Assembly (NCBI GenBank): GCA_017848795.1
Contig: JAFIHG010000011.1
Location: forward strand, 1 to 64,000
Reading direction: 5' to 3'
Length of the DNA: 64,000 bases
Origin: Candidatus Nanopelagicales bacterium
GTDB taxonomy: Bacteria > Actinomycetota > Actinomycetes > S36-B12 > CAIYMF01
A model generated the notes under the pieces. The model saw nothing but the letters and a program-made list of their open reading frames with translations, made no database searches and had not been told where the DNA came from. Shown here one piece after another: positions 55,063 to 63,637 of this stretch. Positions within the stretch are counted from its first letter, which is position 1, and every line of letters starts with the position of its first letter. A program made the position numbers and the translations under genes.

Positions 55063-56022
55063 TCAGCCCAGGGCTGCGACGAACCGCGGGAGCGCCTTGG
55101 CGGCGCCGTTCGCCGTGCCGCCCTTGAGGACCAGCACCCCTGCCTTCGCCGGTGTGGTGAAGGCGCACGCCGCGCCTGCCTTGACCGTTCCGCACTGCGC
55201 CGTGACGCCGTTGCCGGCCTGCGCGGCCGTGGCGCCGTGGACGCCGTACGCCTTGCGCCACTTGGCGAGGTAGCCGGCGGGAGCAGCAGCAGCGGGCGTG
55301 CCCGCGACAAGGGTGGCCTGCGGCGCGCCCTTCGCCGTGTACACGGCGGCGTGCGCACCACCCACTCCGAGCGCGGCGACCGGCTTCACCGCCGCGTTCG
55401 CCGCGTCGGCCGCGGCGGGCGTGGTGAGCTGGGCGTACGACCCGACGTGGGCCGGCAGGGCGCTCGCGGCCGGCGGCTTCGGCGGGACGACCGGTCCGAG
55501 GTCGTCCTCGCCGCCCGAGACCAGCAGGCCGGGGGACACGAAGGCGGCGTACGCGCCACCGCCGAGCACGACGACCGCACCCAGCAGCGCGAGCAGCCGG
55601 CGCCGCGAGCCGGAGCCGGTCGAGGTGTCGACGGCACCGGGAGTGACCGGCGCGGCCCGGTGCGACCCGGGGGCCGGCGCTGCGGCTGCAGGCAGTACCG
55701 CGTCCGGGAACGGCTGTGCGGCGGGCGCCTCAGCAACCGGAGCGGGAGGCGGGCCGGGAAGGATGTCGACCGCCGTGACGGGCGGTGGAACGGGAACGGC
55801 CTCCAGCGGCGCCGTGGCGGCACTCTCGGCGCTCTGCGCGCCCACGCTCACGAGGGCCGGCTCGGGTTCCGGCGCGCGCACCGGCTCGGGGTCAGGCTCG
55901 GGCGCGACGGCTGCGGGCGGGGGCATCGCCCAGGAGGGCAGCGGGACACCGGGCAGGACGGATGCGGACAGTGCCGAGCTGCTCGGCGCGGGAGGTGCGG
56001 TCGAGCTGGACTGACGTGCCAT
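55063..56022 (-). CDS. Pro-rich single-pass membrane protein, function unknown
   Basis: A 319-residue protein; the ATG at 56022 follows AAAGGTG. Residues 1-140 are Pro/Ala-rich and disordered, residues 143-163 form one TM helix (LLALLGAVVVLGGGAYAAF), and residues 165-319 form an extracellular domain with Ala/Gly-rich helices and two Cys (QCGTVKAGAACAF). Topology is cytoplasmic N, external C. No known domain is recognised. It converges on clpX and lies downstream of valS with 177 bp between. Confidence 0.72.
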   Translation of the reverse strand: MARQSSSTAPPAPSSSALSASVLPGVPLPSWAMPPPAAVAPEPDPEPVRAPEPEPALVSVGAQSAESAATAPLEAVPVPPPVTAVDILPGPPPAPVAEAPAAQPFPDAVLPAAAAPAPGSHRAAPVTPGAVDTSTGSGSRRRLLALLGAVVVLGGGAYAAFVSPGLLVSGGEDDLGPVVPPKPPAASALPAHVGSYAQLTTPAAADAANAAVKPVAALGVGGAHAAVYTAKGAPQATLVAGTPAAAAPAGYLAKWRKAYGVHGATAAQAGNGVTAQCGTVKAGAACAFTTPAKAGVLVLKGGTANGAAKALPRFVAALG

Positions 56023-56199
56023 GGGATCACCTTTGCCAAGAGTCAGGAAGACGGATGAAGAGGACTCCTTAGTCCGTCTCGACGTTCTCGACGTGGTGCA
56101 ACAGGTCCGAGTGGGTGAAGAGGTCTTGCCGATCCGGGCATTCGTCGCCCCGTGCACAAGGCGGCGGTGTTCGGCCGCCGTCGGGATGCGCGCGGCCGG

Positions 56200-58800
56200 T
56201 CAGAGGGTGACGTCGACGTGGACCGGCCCGTCGTCGGCCGGCTGGAAGTCGAGTTCGGTGATGCGCCCGGTGTCCGCGAGGTCGGCCGCTGCCGCGCGCA
56301 CCCGTGCGAGCCGGTGCTCCGGGGCCCGGACGAGCGCCCGGGCGACCGGAGCCCGCATCGAGACCTTGGCGTCGGTCTTGGCCCGCCGCACGGCCGACAG
56401 CGCCTCCGCGACGTCGTCGAGCAGGGCCGGTTCACCGTCCGCGGCGTACGCCAGCAGTTCCTCGGCAGTCGGCCAGGTGGTCCGGTGCACCGAGTCCTCG
56501 TGCGTCCACGACCACACCTCCTCGGTGGCGAAGGGCAGGAACGGCGCGAACAGGCGCAGCAGCACGTCGAGTGCGAGCGCGAGCGTCGCGGACGCGGAGG
56601 CCGCCGGCTGCGGGCCGTGGCTGCCGTACGCGCGTTCCTTCACCAGCTCGAGGTGGTCGTCGCAGAACGCCCAGAAGAATGTCTCGGTCACCTCGAGCGC
56701 CCGGGTGTAGTTGTACGCGTCGAAGGCGTCGGTCGCCTGCCGCACGACCTCGGCCAGCCGGGCGAGCAGCGCACGGTCGAGGGCCGCAGTGACGACGCTG
56801 GCGTCGGTCGGGAGCGCCGGCCCCGGCGCGAGGACGAACTTGCTCGCGTTGAGCACCTTGATCGCCAGCCGGCGTCCGACCTTCATCTGACCCACGTCGA
56901 ACGCGGTGTCCGTACCCGGGCGCCCGGACGCCGCCCAGTAGCGCAGCGCGTCGGCACCGTGTTCCTCGAGCAGGTCGATCGGCGTGACGACGTTGCCTTT
57001 GGACTTGCTCATCTTCTTGCGGTCCGGGTCGAGGATCCACCCGGAGATGGCCGCGTTGCGCCACGGTGCGCTGTCCTGCTCGAAGTGGGCGCGCACGACC
57101 GTCGCGAACAGCCAGGTGCGGATGATGTCGTGCGCCTGCGGCCGGACGTCGAACGGGAACACCTTGCCGAACAGTTCCTCGTCGCGGCACCAGCCACCGG
57201 CGATCTGCGGTGTCAGCGAGGACGTGGCCCAGGTGTCCATGATGTCCGGGTCGGCGGCGAAACCGCCTGCGGCGCCTCGTTGTTCCGGCTGGTAACCGGG
57301 CGGGGTGTCGCTGCTGGGATCGACCGGCAGCGCGTCCTCGTCGGGGATGATCGGCTCTGCGTAGACGGGTTCGCCCTGCTCGTCGAGCGGGTACCACAGC
57401 GGGATCGGCACACCGAAGAACCGCTGCCGGCTGATCAGCCAGTCGCCTGCCAAGCCTTCGACCCACGAGGTGTAGCGGGCCTGCATGTAGGGCGGGTGCC
57501 AGGTGATCTGGTCGCCTCGTGCGATGAGCGCGTCGCGCAACTCGGGCTCGCGTCCGCCGTTGCGGATGTACCACTGGCGGGTGGTGACGATCTCGAGCGG
57601 CCGGTCGCCCTTCTCGAAGAACTTCACGGCGTGGGTGATCGCGCGGGGCTCGCCCTCGACGTACCCCGCCTCGGCGAGGCCGGCGACGAGGCGCTCGGCG
57701 GCGGTGAACGGCGTCGCACCGGCCAGCTGGTCGTAGAGGGCGCGCCCGGCGGGCGACTCGATCCAGGCGGGCGTCTCGCGCTGCAGGCGGCCGTCCCAGC
57801 CGATGACCGGCCGGGTCGGCAGCGACAGCTCGCGCCACCAGGTCACGTCCGTGGTGTCGCCGAAGGTGCAGATCATCGCGATGCCCGAGCCCTTTTCCGG
57901 CTCGGCGAGGTGGTGGGCGAGCACCGGCACCTCGACGTCGAACACCGGAGTACGGACCGTGGTCCCGAAAAGTGGTTGGTAGCGCTCGTCGTCCGGGTGG
58001 GCGACGAGCGCAACGCACGCGGGCAGCAGCTCGGGGCGGGTCGTCTCGATGTGGACGCGAGTTCCGTCCGGGGCGGGGAATCCGATGCGGTGATACGCCC
58101 CTGGGCGCTCGCGATCCTCGAGCTCGGCCTGCGCGACTGCGGTACGGAAGGTGACGTCCCACAGCGTCGGTGCCATCGCCTGGTACGCCTCGCCGCGGGC
58201 GAGGTTGCGCAGGAACGCGCGCTGCGAGGCGGCCTGGCTCACCGGGTCGATGGTCTGGTACATCTGCGACCAGTCGACGGACAGCCCGAGCCGGCGCCAC
58301 ATGTGCTCGAACGCCTTCTCGTCCTGGGTGGTCAGCTCGAGGCACAGCTCGACGAAGTTGCGTCGGCTGACCGGCAGCGGTTGCTTGCCCGGCTCGGCGG
58401 GCGGCACGAAGTCGGGGTCGTACGGCAACGAGGGCTCGCAACGGACGCCGTAGTAGTTCTGCACCCGGCGTTCGGTCGGCAGGCCGTTGTCGTCCCACCC
58501 CATCGGGTAGAACACCTCCCGACCCCGCATCCGCTGGTAGCGGGCGACGCAGTCGGTGTGGGTGTAGGAGAACGCGTGCCCGACGTGCAGCGACCCGCTC
58601 GCGGTCGGGGGTGGAGTGTCGATCGAGTAGATCCGCTCGCGGTCCGCCGAGCGGTCGAAGCGGTAGGTCCCCTGCTCCTCCCACCGCTGCGACCAGCGCT
58701 CCTCGAGCCCCTCCAGGGAGGGCTTCTCCGGGATCCGCTCGTCGACGTGGCGGGACGGCGGGCGCACGGGTGACCCGGGCTGATCGGCGGGGGTGGACAT
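56200..58800 (-). CDS. valS: valyl-tRNA synthetase
   Basis: An 866-residue class I aminoacyl-tRNA synthetase charging tRNA-Val. The HIGH-type motif is LHVGHAFSY and the KMSKS motif is KKMSKSKGNVV; the editing (CP1) domain lies between, with TTRPELLPACVALVAHPDD. The start chosen is ATG 58800, because TAGGAT lies 7 nt before it and overlaps the alternative ATG at 58809-58807; the longer form would add only three residues. Confidence 0.96.
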   Translation of the reverse strand: MSTPADQPGSPVRPPSRHVDERIPEKPSLEGLEERWSQRWEEQGTYRFDRSADRERIYSIDTPPPTASGSLHVGHAFSYTHTDCVARYQRMRGREVFYPMGWDDNGLPTERRVQNYYGVRCEPSLPYDPDFVPPAEPGKQPLPVSRRNFVELCLELTTQDEKAFEHMWRRLGLSVDWSQMYQTIDPVSQAASQRAFLRNLARGEAYQAMAPTLWDVTFRTAVAQAELEDRERPGAYHRIGFPAPDGTRVHIETTRPELLPACVALVAHPDDERYQPLFGTTVRTPVFDVEVPVLAHHLAEPEKGSGIAMICTFGDTTDVTWWRELSLPTRPVIGWDGRLQRETPAWIESPAGRALYDQLAGATPFTAAERLVAGLAEAGYVEGEPRAITHAVKFFEKGDRPLEIVTTRQWYIRNGGREPELRDALIARGDQITWHPPYMQARYTSWVEGLAGDWLISRQRFFGVPIPLWYPLDEQGEPVYAEPIIPDEDALPVDPSSDTPPGYQPEQRGAAGGFAADPDIMDTWATSSLTPQIAGGWCRDEELFGKVFPFDVRPQAHDIIRTWLFATVVRAHFEQDSAPWRNAAISGWILDPDRKKMSKSKGNVVTPIDLLEEHGADALRYWAASGRPGTDTAFDVGQMKVGRRLAIKVLNASKFVLAPGPALPTDASVVTAALDRALLARLAEVVRQATDAFDAYNYTRALEVTETFFWAFCDDHLELVKERAYGSHGPQPAASASATLALALDVLLRLFAPFLPFATEEVWSWTHEDSVHRTTWPTAEELLAYAADGEPALLDDVAEALSAVRRAKTDAKVSMRAPVARALVRAPEHRLARVRAAAADLADTGRITELDFQPADDGPVHVDVTL

Positions 58801-58807
58801 GGTCGCC

Positions 58808-58813
58808 ATCCTA
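58808..58813 (-). promoter_or_regulatory. -10 box, leaderless valS
   Basis: On the minus strand TAGGAT is followed by 7 nt and ATG 58800. The box overlaps the alternative ATG at 58809, arguing against that start. Confidence 0.45.
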
Positions 58814-58886
58814 GGCGGGCGTCCATGCAGTGCTGCTTGCGTGTGTTGCGGCGCCCGCTGTAGGCAGCGTTCCCGCTTGCTTCAGC

Positions 58887-59618
58887 TCAGCTCCTGGCGG
58901 CCAGCCGGGCGGTCAGCTCGGCGAAGGAGAGGTCGCGCCATCCCGACGCCCGCCCGGCCGAGCCGTACTGCACAGACAGCAGCTGCGGATGCTGACCGGT
59001 GAGCAGTGTCGAATCGGCGGGCCGCCCACGACCACGCTCGACCACCTGTGACGCGGGGTCCTCGGGGTATTCGAATGGAGAGCTGATCACCACGACCGGA
59101 GTGCCCTTCGGCAGGGTGTTGGCGTACGCCGCGACAGTGGTGATCGTCGAGACCGTACCCGCCGCGCGTTCCGGCTCGCCGTCCTCATCGATCACTTCGG
59201 CGCCACGAGAGAGCGAAAGGTACGCGAAGCCATCGGGGAATTGGACTCCCTCGGCCTTGAAGACTTGATCGATGCGTATCCTCAGCACGGCGTTGCGCAG
59301 CCTGATGTCGGGGAATGCTGAGCCGGACTCCCGCTCGAGCACGGTATGGCCGTCTTCGAAGCCGTCGATGCGGCCGGCGAGCGCAACGGCATACTGCTGC
59401 GCCAGCTCCTCGGGAGCGTCGAACACGCGGTAGTCGCCACTCCCGCCTGCGTCCAGTATCGACAGGTCAACAGCACGGGCCGTTGCCGCGGCAGAGGTGC
59501 TCCCCGCGGCCTTCGTGCTGGTGTCGTCCGATCGTGTCCCCGACACTGTCCCGCACCCCCCGGTCAGCAGCACGCCCACCGCCAAACCGATCCCGATGCG
59601 CGTCGTCTTTGCCCTCAT
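58887..59618 (-). CDS. putative lipoprotein, function unknown
   Basis: A 243-residue protein from ATG 59618, which has GAGGGGGG upstream. The signal MRAKTTRIGIGLAVGVLLTG ends in a lipobox with Cys after TGG. A Ser/Thr/Ala linker is followed by an alpha/beta domain with LRIRIDQVFKAEG and YLSLSRGAEVID. This pattern resembles small secreted actinobacterial lipoproteins with a domain of unknown function. It stands between valS and folC, which are usually neighbours. Confidence 0.78.
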   Translation of the reverse strand: MRAKTTRIGIGLAVGVLLTGGCGTVSGTRSDDTSTKAAGSTSAAATARAVDLSILDAGGSGDYRVFDAPEELAQQYAVALAGRIDGFEDGHTVLERESGSAFPDIRLRNAVLRIRIDQVFKAEGVQFPDGFAYLSLSRGAEVIDEDGEPERAAGTVSTITTVAAYANTLPKGTPVVVISSPFEYPEDPASQVVERGRGRPADSTLLTGQHPQLLSVQYGSAGRASGWRDLSFAELTARLAARS

Positions 59619-59632
59619 GCGCGGACCCCCCT

Positions 59633-59785
59633 CTAGAACCATGCGTTGACGTGTGCGATGTGATGTGGGCCGAATGTTCGGGGTAGTAGGGGTAGGCGTC
59701 GTAGCGGCCCAGGCCGACTGAATGGCCGATTTCGTGGCAGGACGTCTTGCGCACCTGGAAATACTGCGACGATCGCTAGTCTTCG
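59633..59785 (-). pseudogene. decayed zinc metalloprotease C-terminal fragment
   Basis: Read on the minus strand, one frame gives YFQVRKTSCHEIGHSVGLG with the HExxH...H-like zinc motif, followed by RYDAYPYYP. The typical ending of such secreted peptidases, FGPHHIAHVNAWF and a stop, is in another frame, so a frameshift lies near 59675-59685. A TAG stop interrupts the frame upstream of RSSQYFQ, and no N-terminal part, signal peptide or start is found. Best read as the remnant of a gene lost between valS and folC. Confidence 0.55.
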
Positions 59786-59948
59786 TCGCGCTGCTTGAGT
59801 TGTCCTCACTGACCATTCCCCCCGACTGCGGCACCTGTCAGCGTCCGAGCTGCCGTACGACCGCTGGAACCCTGACAAAGTGCCCCGGTCCAGCGCGAGG
59901 CCCGTCGACCGCCTGGCCGGCCCGCCGCCGGCTCTTCGGGCCGCCACC

Positions 59949-59954
59949 TAGACT
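59949..59954 (+). promoter_or_regulatory. -10 box, leaderless folC
   Basis: TAGACT ends 8 nt before GTG 59963 and no ribosome-binding site intervenes. Confidence 0.4.
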
Positions 59955-59962
59955 CGGCGTCC

Positions 59963-61381
59963 GTGGCTGGACCTGACCGCCCTTCCCACCTGAGCGGTGA
60001 AATGAACCATGACGGCGGCGACCCGGAGCTTGCCCGGTACCGGCAGGTGAGCGCCGAGCTGCTCGCGCGGTGGCCGGAGAACCGGATTGCACCGGACCTG
60101 GACCGGATCCGCGCGCTGCTCGAACTGCTGGGGGACCCGCAGCGCAGCTACCCCGTGATCCACCTGGCCGGGACGAACGGCAAGACGTCGACCGCCCGCA
60201 TGATCGAGTCGCTGCTGCGCGCACTCGGGCTGCGCACCGGGCTGTTCACCAGCCCGCACCTGCACTCCATGCGCGAGCGCATCCAGCTCTCCGGCGAGGC
60301 TGTCGGCGTCGCCGCGCTGCTCCGCGCGTACGACGACGTCGCCCCGTACCTGGCGATGGTCGACGAGCGTTCGACGGCGGCCGGCGGACCGCGGCTGTCC
60401 TTCTTCGAGGCGGTGACCGGGCTGGCGTACGCGCTGTTCGCCGACGCGCCGGTGGACGTCGCCGTCGTCGAGACCGGCCTCGGCGGTACCTGGGACGCGA
60501 CGAACGTCGCCGACGGCAGGGTCGTCGTGATCACCCCGGTCGACCTGGACCACCAGCAGTACCTCGGGGACACCATCGAGGACATCGCCGCCGAGAAGGC
60601 CGGCATCATCAAGCGCGGCAGTCACGTCGTGCTCGGCCAGCAGGTGCAGGCCGCGGCCGAGGTGCTGCTCGAGCGGGTGCATCGCCTCGGCACCGACGTG
60701 GTCCGCGACGGCATCGACTTCGGGGTGCTGCGACGCGTGGTCGCCGTCGGTGGTCAGCAGGTGGACCTGCAGGGCCTCTCGGGGCCGTACGAGGAGCTGT
60801 TCCTGCCGCTGTACGGCGACCACCAGGCGCACAACGCCGCGATCGCCCTGGCGGCGGTGGAGTCCTTCGTCGGTGGCGGGCGGGAGCGGCTCGACCCCGA
60901 GGCCGTACGTGAGGGGTTCGCGGCGGTGACCTCGCCGGGCCGGCTCGAGGTCGTGCGCGGCGGGCCGACCGTGCTGGTGGACGCCGCGCACAACCCGCAC
61001 GGCGCGCGGGCGCTCGTCGCCGCGGTGCGCGACGGGTTCGACTTCACCCACGTCGTGGGCGTTGTCGCGGTGCTCGCGGACAAGGACGCGTACGCGATGC
61101 TCGTGGAGCTCGAGCCGCTGCTGGCCGAGATCGTCGTCACGACGAACTCCTCCCCGCGCGTGCTCGACGCTGACGAGCTCGGCGAGATCGCCGCCGACGT
61201 GTTCGGATCCGAGCGCGTCGAGGTCGTCCCCGAGCTGCCCGCCGCGCTCGATGCCGGCGTACGGCGGGCGGACGAGGCGGCTGCCCGGCTCGGGGGAGGC
61301 GTCGGCGTGCTGGTGACGGGCTCCGTCGTGACCGTCGCCGACGCGCGAGAGCTGCTCGGGCGGGCCGATACCGTGGACTGA
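59963..61381 (+). CDS. folC: bifunctional folylpolyglutamate synthase/dihydrofolate synthase
   Basis: A 472-residue Mur-ligase-family enzyme that adds glutamate to dihydropteroate and folates. The P-loop is GTNGKTS (70-76), followed by GLFTSPHLHSMRERIQ, VETGLGGTWDATNV and DAAHNPHGARALV. The GTG at 59963 fits the upstream -10 box; ATG 60002 is a possible alternative start. It leads into DUF4233, ndk and mreB. Confidence 0.95.
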   Translation: MAGPDRPSHLSGEMNHDGGDPELARYRQVSAELLARWPENRIAPDLDRIRALLELLGDPQRSYPVIHLAGTNGKTSTARMIESLLRALGLRTGLFTSPHLHSMRERIQLSGEAVGVAALLRAYDDVAPYLAMVDERSTAAGGPRLSFFEAVTGLAYALFADAPVDVAVVETGLGGTWDATNVADGRVVVITPVDLDHQQYLGDTIEDIAAEKAGIIKRGSHVVLGQQVQAAAEVLLERVHRLGTDVVRDGIDFGVLRRVVAVGGQQVDLQGLSGPYEELFLPLYGDHQAHNAAIALAAVESFVGGGRERLDPEAVREGFAAVTSPGRLEVVRGGPTVLVDAAHNPHGARALVAAVRDGFDFTHVVGVVAVLADKDAYAMLVELEPLLAEIVVTTNSSPRVLDADELGEIAADVFGSERVEVVPELPAALDAGVRRADEAAARLGGGVGVLVTGSVVTVADARELLGRADTVD

Positions 61382-61445
61382 CCGGTCGGGCCACGGGCCG
61401 TACCGACCGGAAGGCGAACCCCGCGCCCGCGGGACGGAGGCGATC

Positions 61446-61784
61446 GTGAAGACGCTGTGCCCGGCGATCCTCGGGCTCGAGGCGATCGTGCTGCTGCTCG
61501 CCATCCTGGTGTTGCTCTCGCTCACGACGGTCGGCGCACCGGGGGCGTGGGCGCTGGCCGCACTCGCGCTGCTCGCGGTGGTCGGCGCCGGGCTGTTCCG
61601 TCGGCGACCGGCCGTCGGGCTGGCCGTCGGCTGGGCCGTGCAAGGGCTCGCCGTACTGTCCGCACTGATGGTCCCCGCGATGCTCGCGGTCGGGATCGTG
61701 TTCGGTGCGCTCTGGTGGACCGCCGTGCACTTCGGCGGCAAGGTCGACCGGCTGGAAGCCGCTCGCGCCCGCCGTCCCGAGTAG
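61446..61784 (+). CDS. DUF4233 membrane protein
   Basis: A 112-residue four-TM protein (LEAIVLLLAILVLLSLTTVG, WALAALALLAVVGAGLF, LAVGWAVQGLAVLSALMVP, LAVGIVFGALWWTAVHFG). It is the small actinobacterial protein usually encoded between folC and ndk; function unknown. GTG start with GGACGGAGG upstream. Confidence 0.9.
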   Translation: MKTLCPAILGLEAIVLLLAILVLLSLTTVGAPGAWALAALALLAVVGAGLFRRRPAVGLAVGWAVQGLAVLSALMVPAMLAVGIVFGALWWTAVHFGGKVDRLEAARARRPE

Positions 61785-61839
61785 CGAGCCGCGCGTACCG
61801 GTCGGTTAGGGTCGGCCCGCCCGGCCGCACCCGCGGCCG

Positions 61840-61898
61840 TTCCGGATGAATGTGGCAGAACTCCGCAAAGAGCGGACTCCTGCCACATTCATCCGGAA
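61840..61898. repeat. 27-bp-arm inverted repeat before ndk
   Basis: Arm 61840-61866 (TTCCGGATGAATGTGGCAG...) pairs with 61872-61898 with two mismatches and a 5-nt loop AAAGA. It is 42 bp before ndk. A TAGGGT box at 61807 would place it in an ndk leader; otherwise it terminates the DUF4233 transcript. Confidence 0.8.
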
Positions 61899-61940
61899 TC
61901 GCTCGCCGCTCGCGCGGCCGACACCCCGAGGGAGTCTCAC

Positions 61941-62357
61941 GTGTCCGAGCGCACGCTGGTCCTGGTCAAGCCCGACGGGGTCGCCCGCGGACTGGTGGGG
62001 GAGGTCCTCGGCCGGCTGGAGCGCAAGGGGTTCGAGCTTGTCGCGATGGAGCTGCGTACGCTCGACCGCGCCACCGCCGAGGAGCACTACGGCGAGCACC
62101 GTGACAAGCCGTTCTTCGCGGACCTGGTGGCGTTCATCACGTCCGCACCGCTCGTCGCCGCGGTCGTGCAGGGCAGGGACGTCATCGCGAGCTGGCGCAC
62201 GATGATGGGCGCGACCGACCCGGCCAAGGCCGCCCCCGGCACCATCCGGGCGGACCTGGCCACCGAGACCAGCCAGAACGTCACGCACGGGTCGGACTCG
62301 CCGGAGTCGGCGGCGCGCGAGATCGCGCTCTTCTTCCCGGACCTCGCCCAGCGCTAG
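61941..62357 (+). CDS. ndk: nucleoside diphosphate kinase
   Basis: A 138-residue enzyme that equilibrates NTPs. The phosphorylated residue is His116 in NVTHGSDS; other family segments are [15 protein letters not shown] and [17 protein letters not shown] start with GAGGGAG upstream. Typical neighbour of folC and mreB in Actinobacteria. Confidence 0.97.
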   Translation: MSERTLVLVKPDGVARGLVGEVLGRLERKGFELVAMELRTLDRATAEEHYGEHRDKPFFADLVAFITSAPLVAAVVQGRDVIASWRTMMGATDPAKAAPGTIRADLATETSQNVTHGSDSPESAAREIALFFPDLAQR

Positions 62358-62512
62358 CCGCTGCGGCCCGGCCGCCGCGGACGGCGTGTGGACGAGCACC
62401 CCTGCGGGCGCCCTACCATGGGCTCTCACGCGTCCGGCGGCTGCGGGGTACCCCTGGCATCTGCTACGTCCGTCGCCCGCGCCAGCAACCGATCGGAAGG
62501 CCTTCCGCCCCC

Positions 62513-63544
62513 ATGGCTAACAACATGTCGTTCATCGGCCGCGACATGGCCGTCGACCTCGGCACCGCGAACACGCTGGTGTACGTCCGCGGCCGCGGGA
62601 TCGTGCTGAACGAGCCGAGCGTTGTCGCGATCAACCAGAACACCGGGGGAATCCTGGCCGTCGGATCCGAGGCGAAGAAGATGATCGGGCGTACGCCCGG
62701 CAACATCGTCGCGATCCGGCCGCTCAAGGACGGCGTCATCGCGGACTTCGACACCACCGAGCGGATGCTGCGCTACTTCATCCAGAAGGTGCACCGCCGC
62801 CGGCACCTGGCCAAGCCGCGGCTGGTCATCTGCGTACCGTCGGGCATCACCGGAGTCGAGCAGCGGGCCGTCAAGGACGCCGGGTACGCCGCCGGCGCGC
62901 GCAAGGTCTACATCATCGAGGAGCCGATGGCCGCGGCGATCGGCGCGGGCCTGCCGGTGCACGAGCCGACCGGCAACATGGTCGTGGACATCGGTGGCGG
63001 TACGACCGAGGTCGCGGTGATCTCCCTCGGCGGCATCGTGACGAGCATCTCGATCCGCGTGGGCGGTGACGAGCTCGACCTGGCGATCATCAACTACGTC
63101 AAGAAGGAGTACTCGCTCATGTTGGGCGAGCGCACCGCGGAAGAGATCAAGATGGCTATCGGGTCGGCGTTCCCGATGCCCGACGAGCCGCACGCGGAGA
63201 TCCGCGGGCGGGACCTGGTGACAGGTCTGCCGCGCACGGTCGTGGTGACCGCCGAGGAGATCCGACGGGCGATCGACGAACCGACGAGCGCGGTCGTCGA
63301 CGCGGTGAAGACAACCCTGGACCGCACCCCGCCCGAGCTCTCCGGCGACATCATGGACCGCGGGATCGTGCTCACCGGCGGCGGTGCGCTGCTCAAGGGC
63401 CTCGACGAGCGGCTCCGGCACGAGACCGGCATGCCGATCGTGATCGCCGACGACCCGCTCGACTGCGTGGCGCTCGGCTCGGGCAAGTGCGTGGAGGAGT
63501 TCGAGGCGTTGCAGCAGGTGCTCATCTCCGAGCCCCGCCGCTGA
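62513..63544 (+). CDS. mreB: rod-shape determining protein MreB
   Basis: A 343-residue actin-like filament protein that directs lateral wall synthesis or, in spore-forming actinomycetes, spore-wall assembly. Phosphate-1 motif [11 protein letters not shown], phosphate-2 [14 protein letters not shown] and the adenosine loop [13 protein letters not shown] are intact. ATG start with GGAAGG upstream. Confidence 0.97.
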   Translation: MANNMSFIGRDMAVDLGTANTLVYVRGRGIVLNEPSVVAINQNTGGILAVGSEAKKMIGRTPGNIVAIRPLKDGVIADFDTTERMLRYFIQKVHRRRHLAKPRLVICVPSGITGVEQRAVKDAGYAAGARKVYIIEEPMAAAIGAGLPVHEPTGNMVVDIGGGTTEVAVISLGGIVTSISIRVGGDELDLAIINYVKKEYSLMLGERTAEEIKMAIGSAFPMPDEPHAEIRGRDLVTGLPRTVVVTAEEIRRAIDEPTSAVVDAVKTTLDRTPPELSGDIMDRGIVLTGGGALLKGLDERLRHETGMPIVIADDPLDCVALGSGKCVEEFEALQQVLISEPRR

Positions 63545-63637
63545 CCTCGTCGGGAACCGGCCGCGGGCCGGGAGCGTCACGACTCGAGGTGGCGTTGACG
63601 CGCCGCCGGTCGGCGCGACGGACGTGAGGCAGGGACT

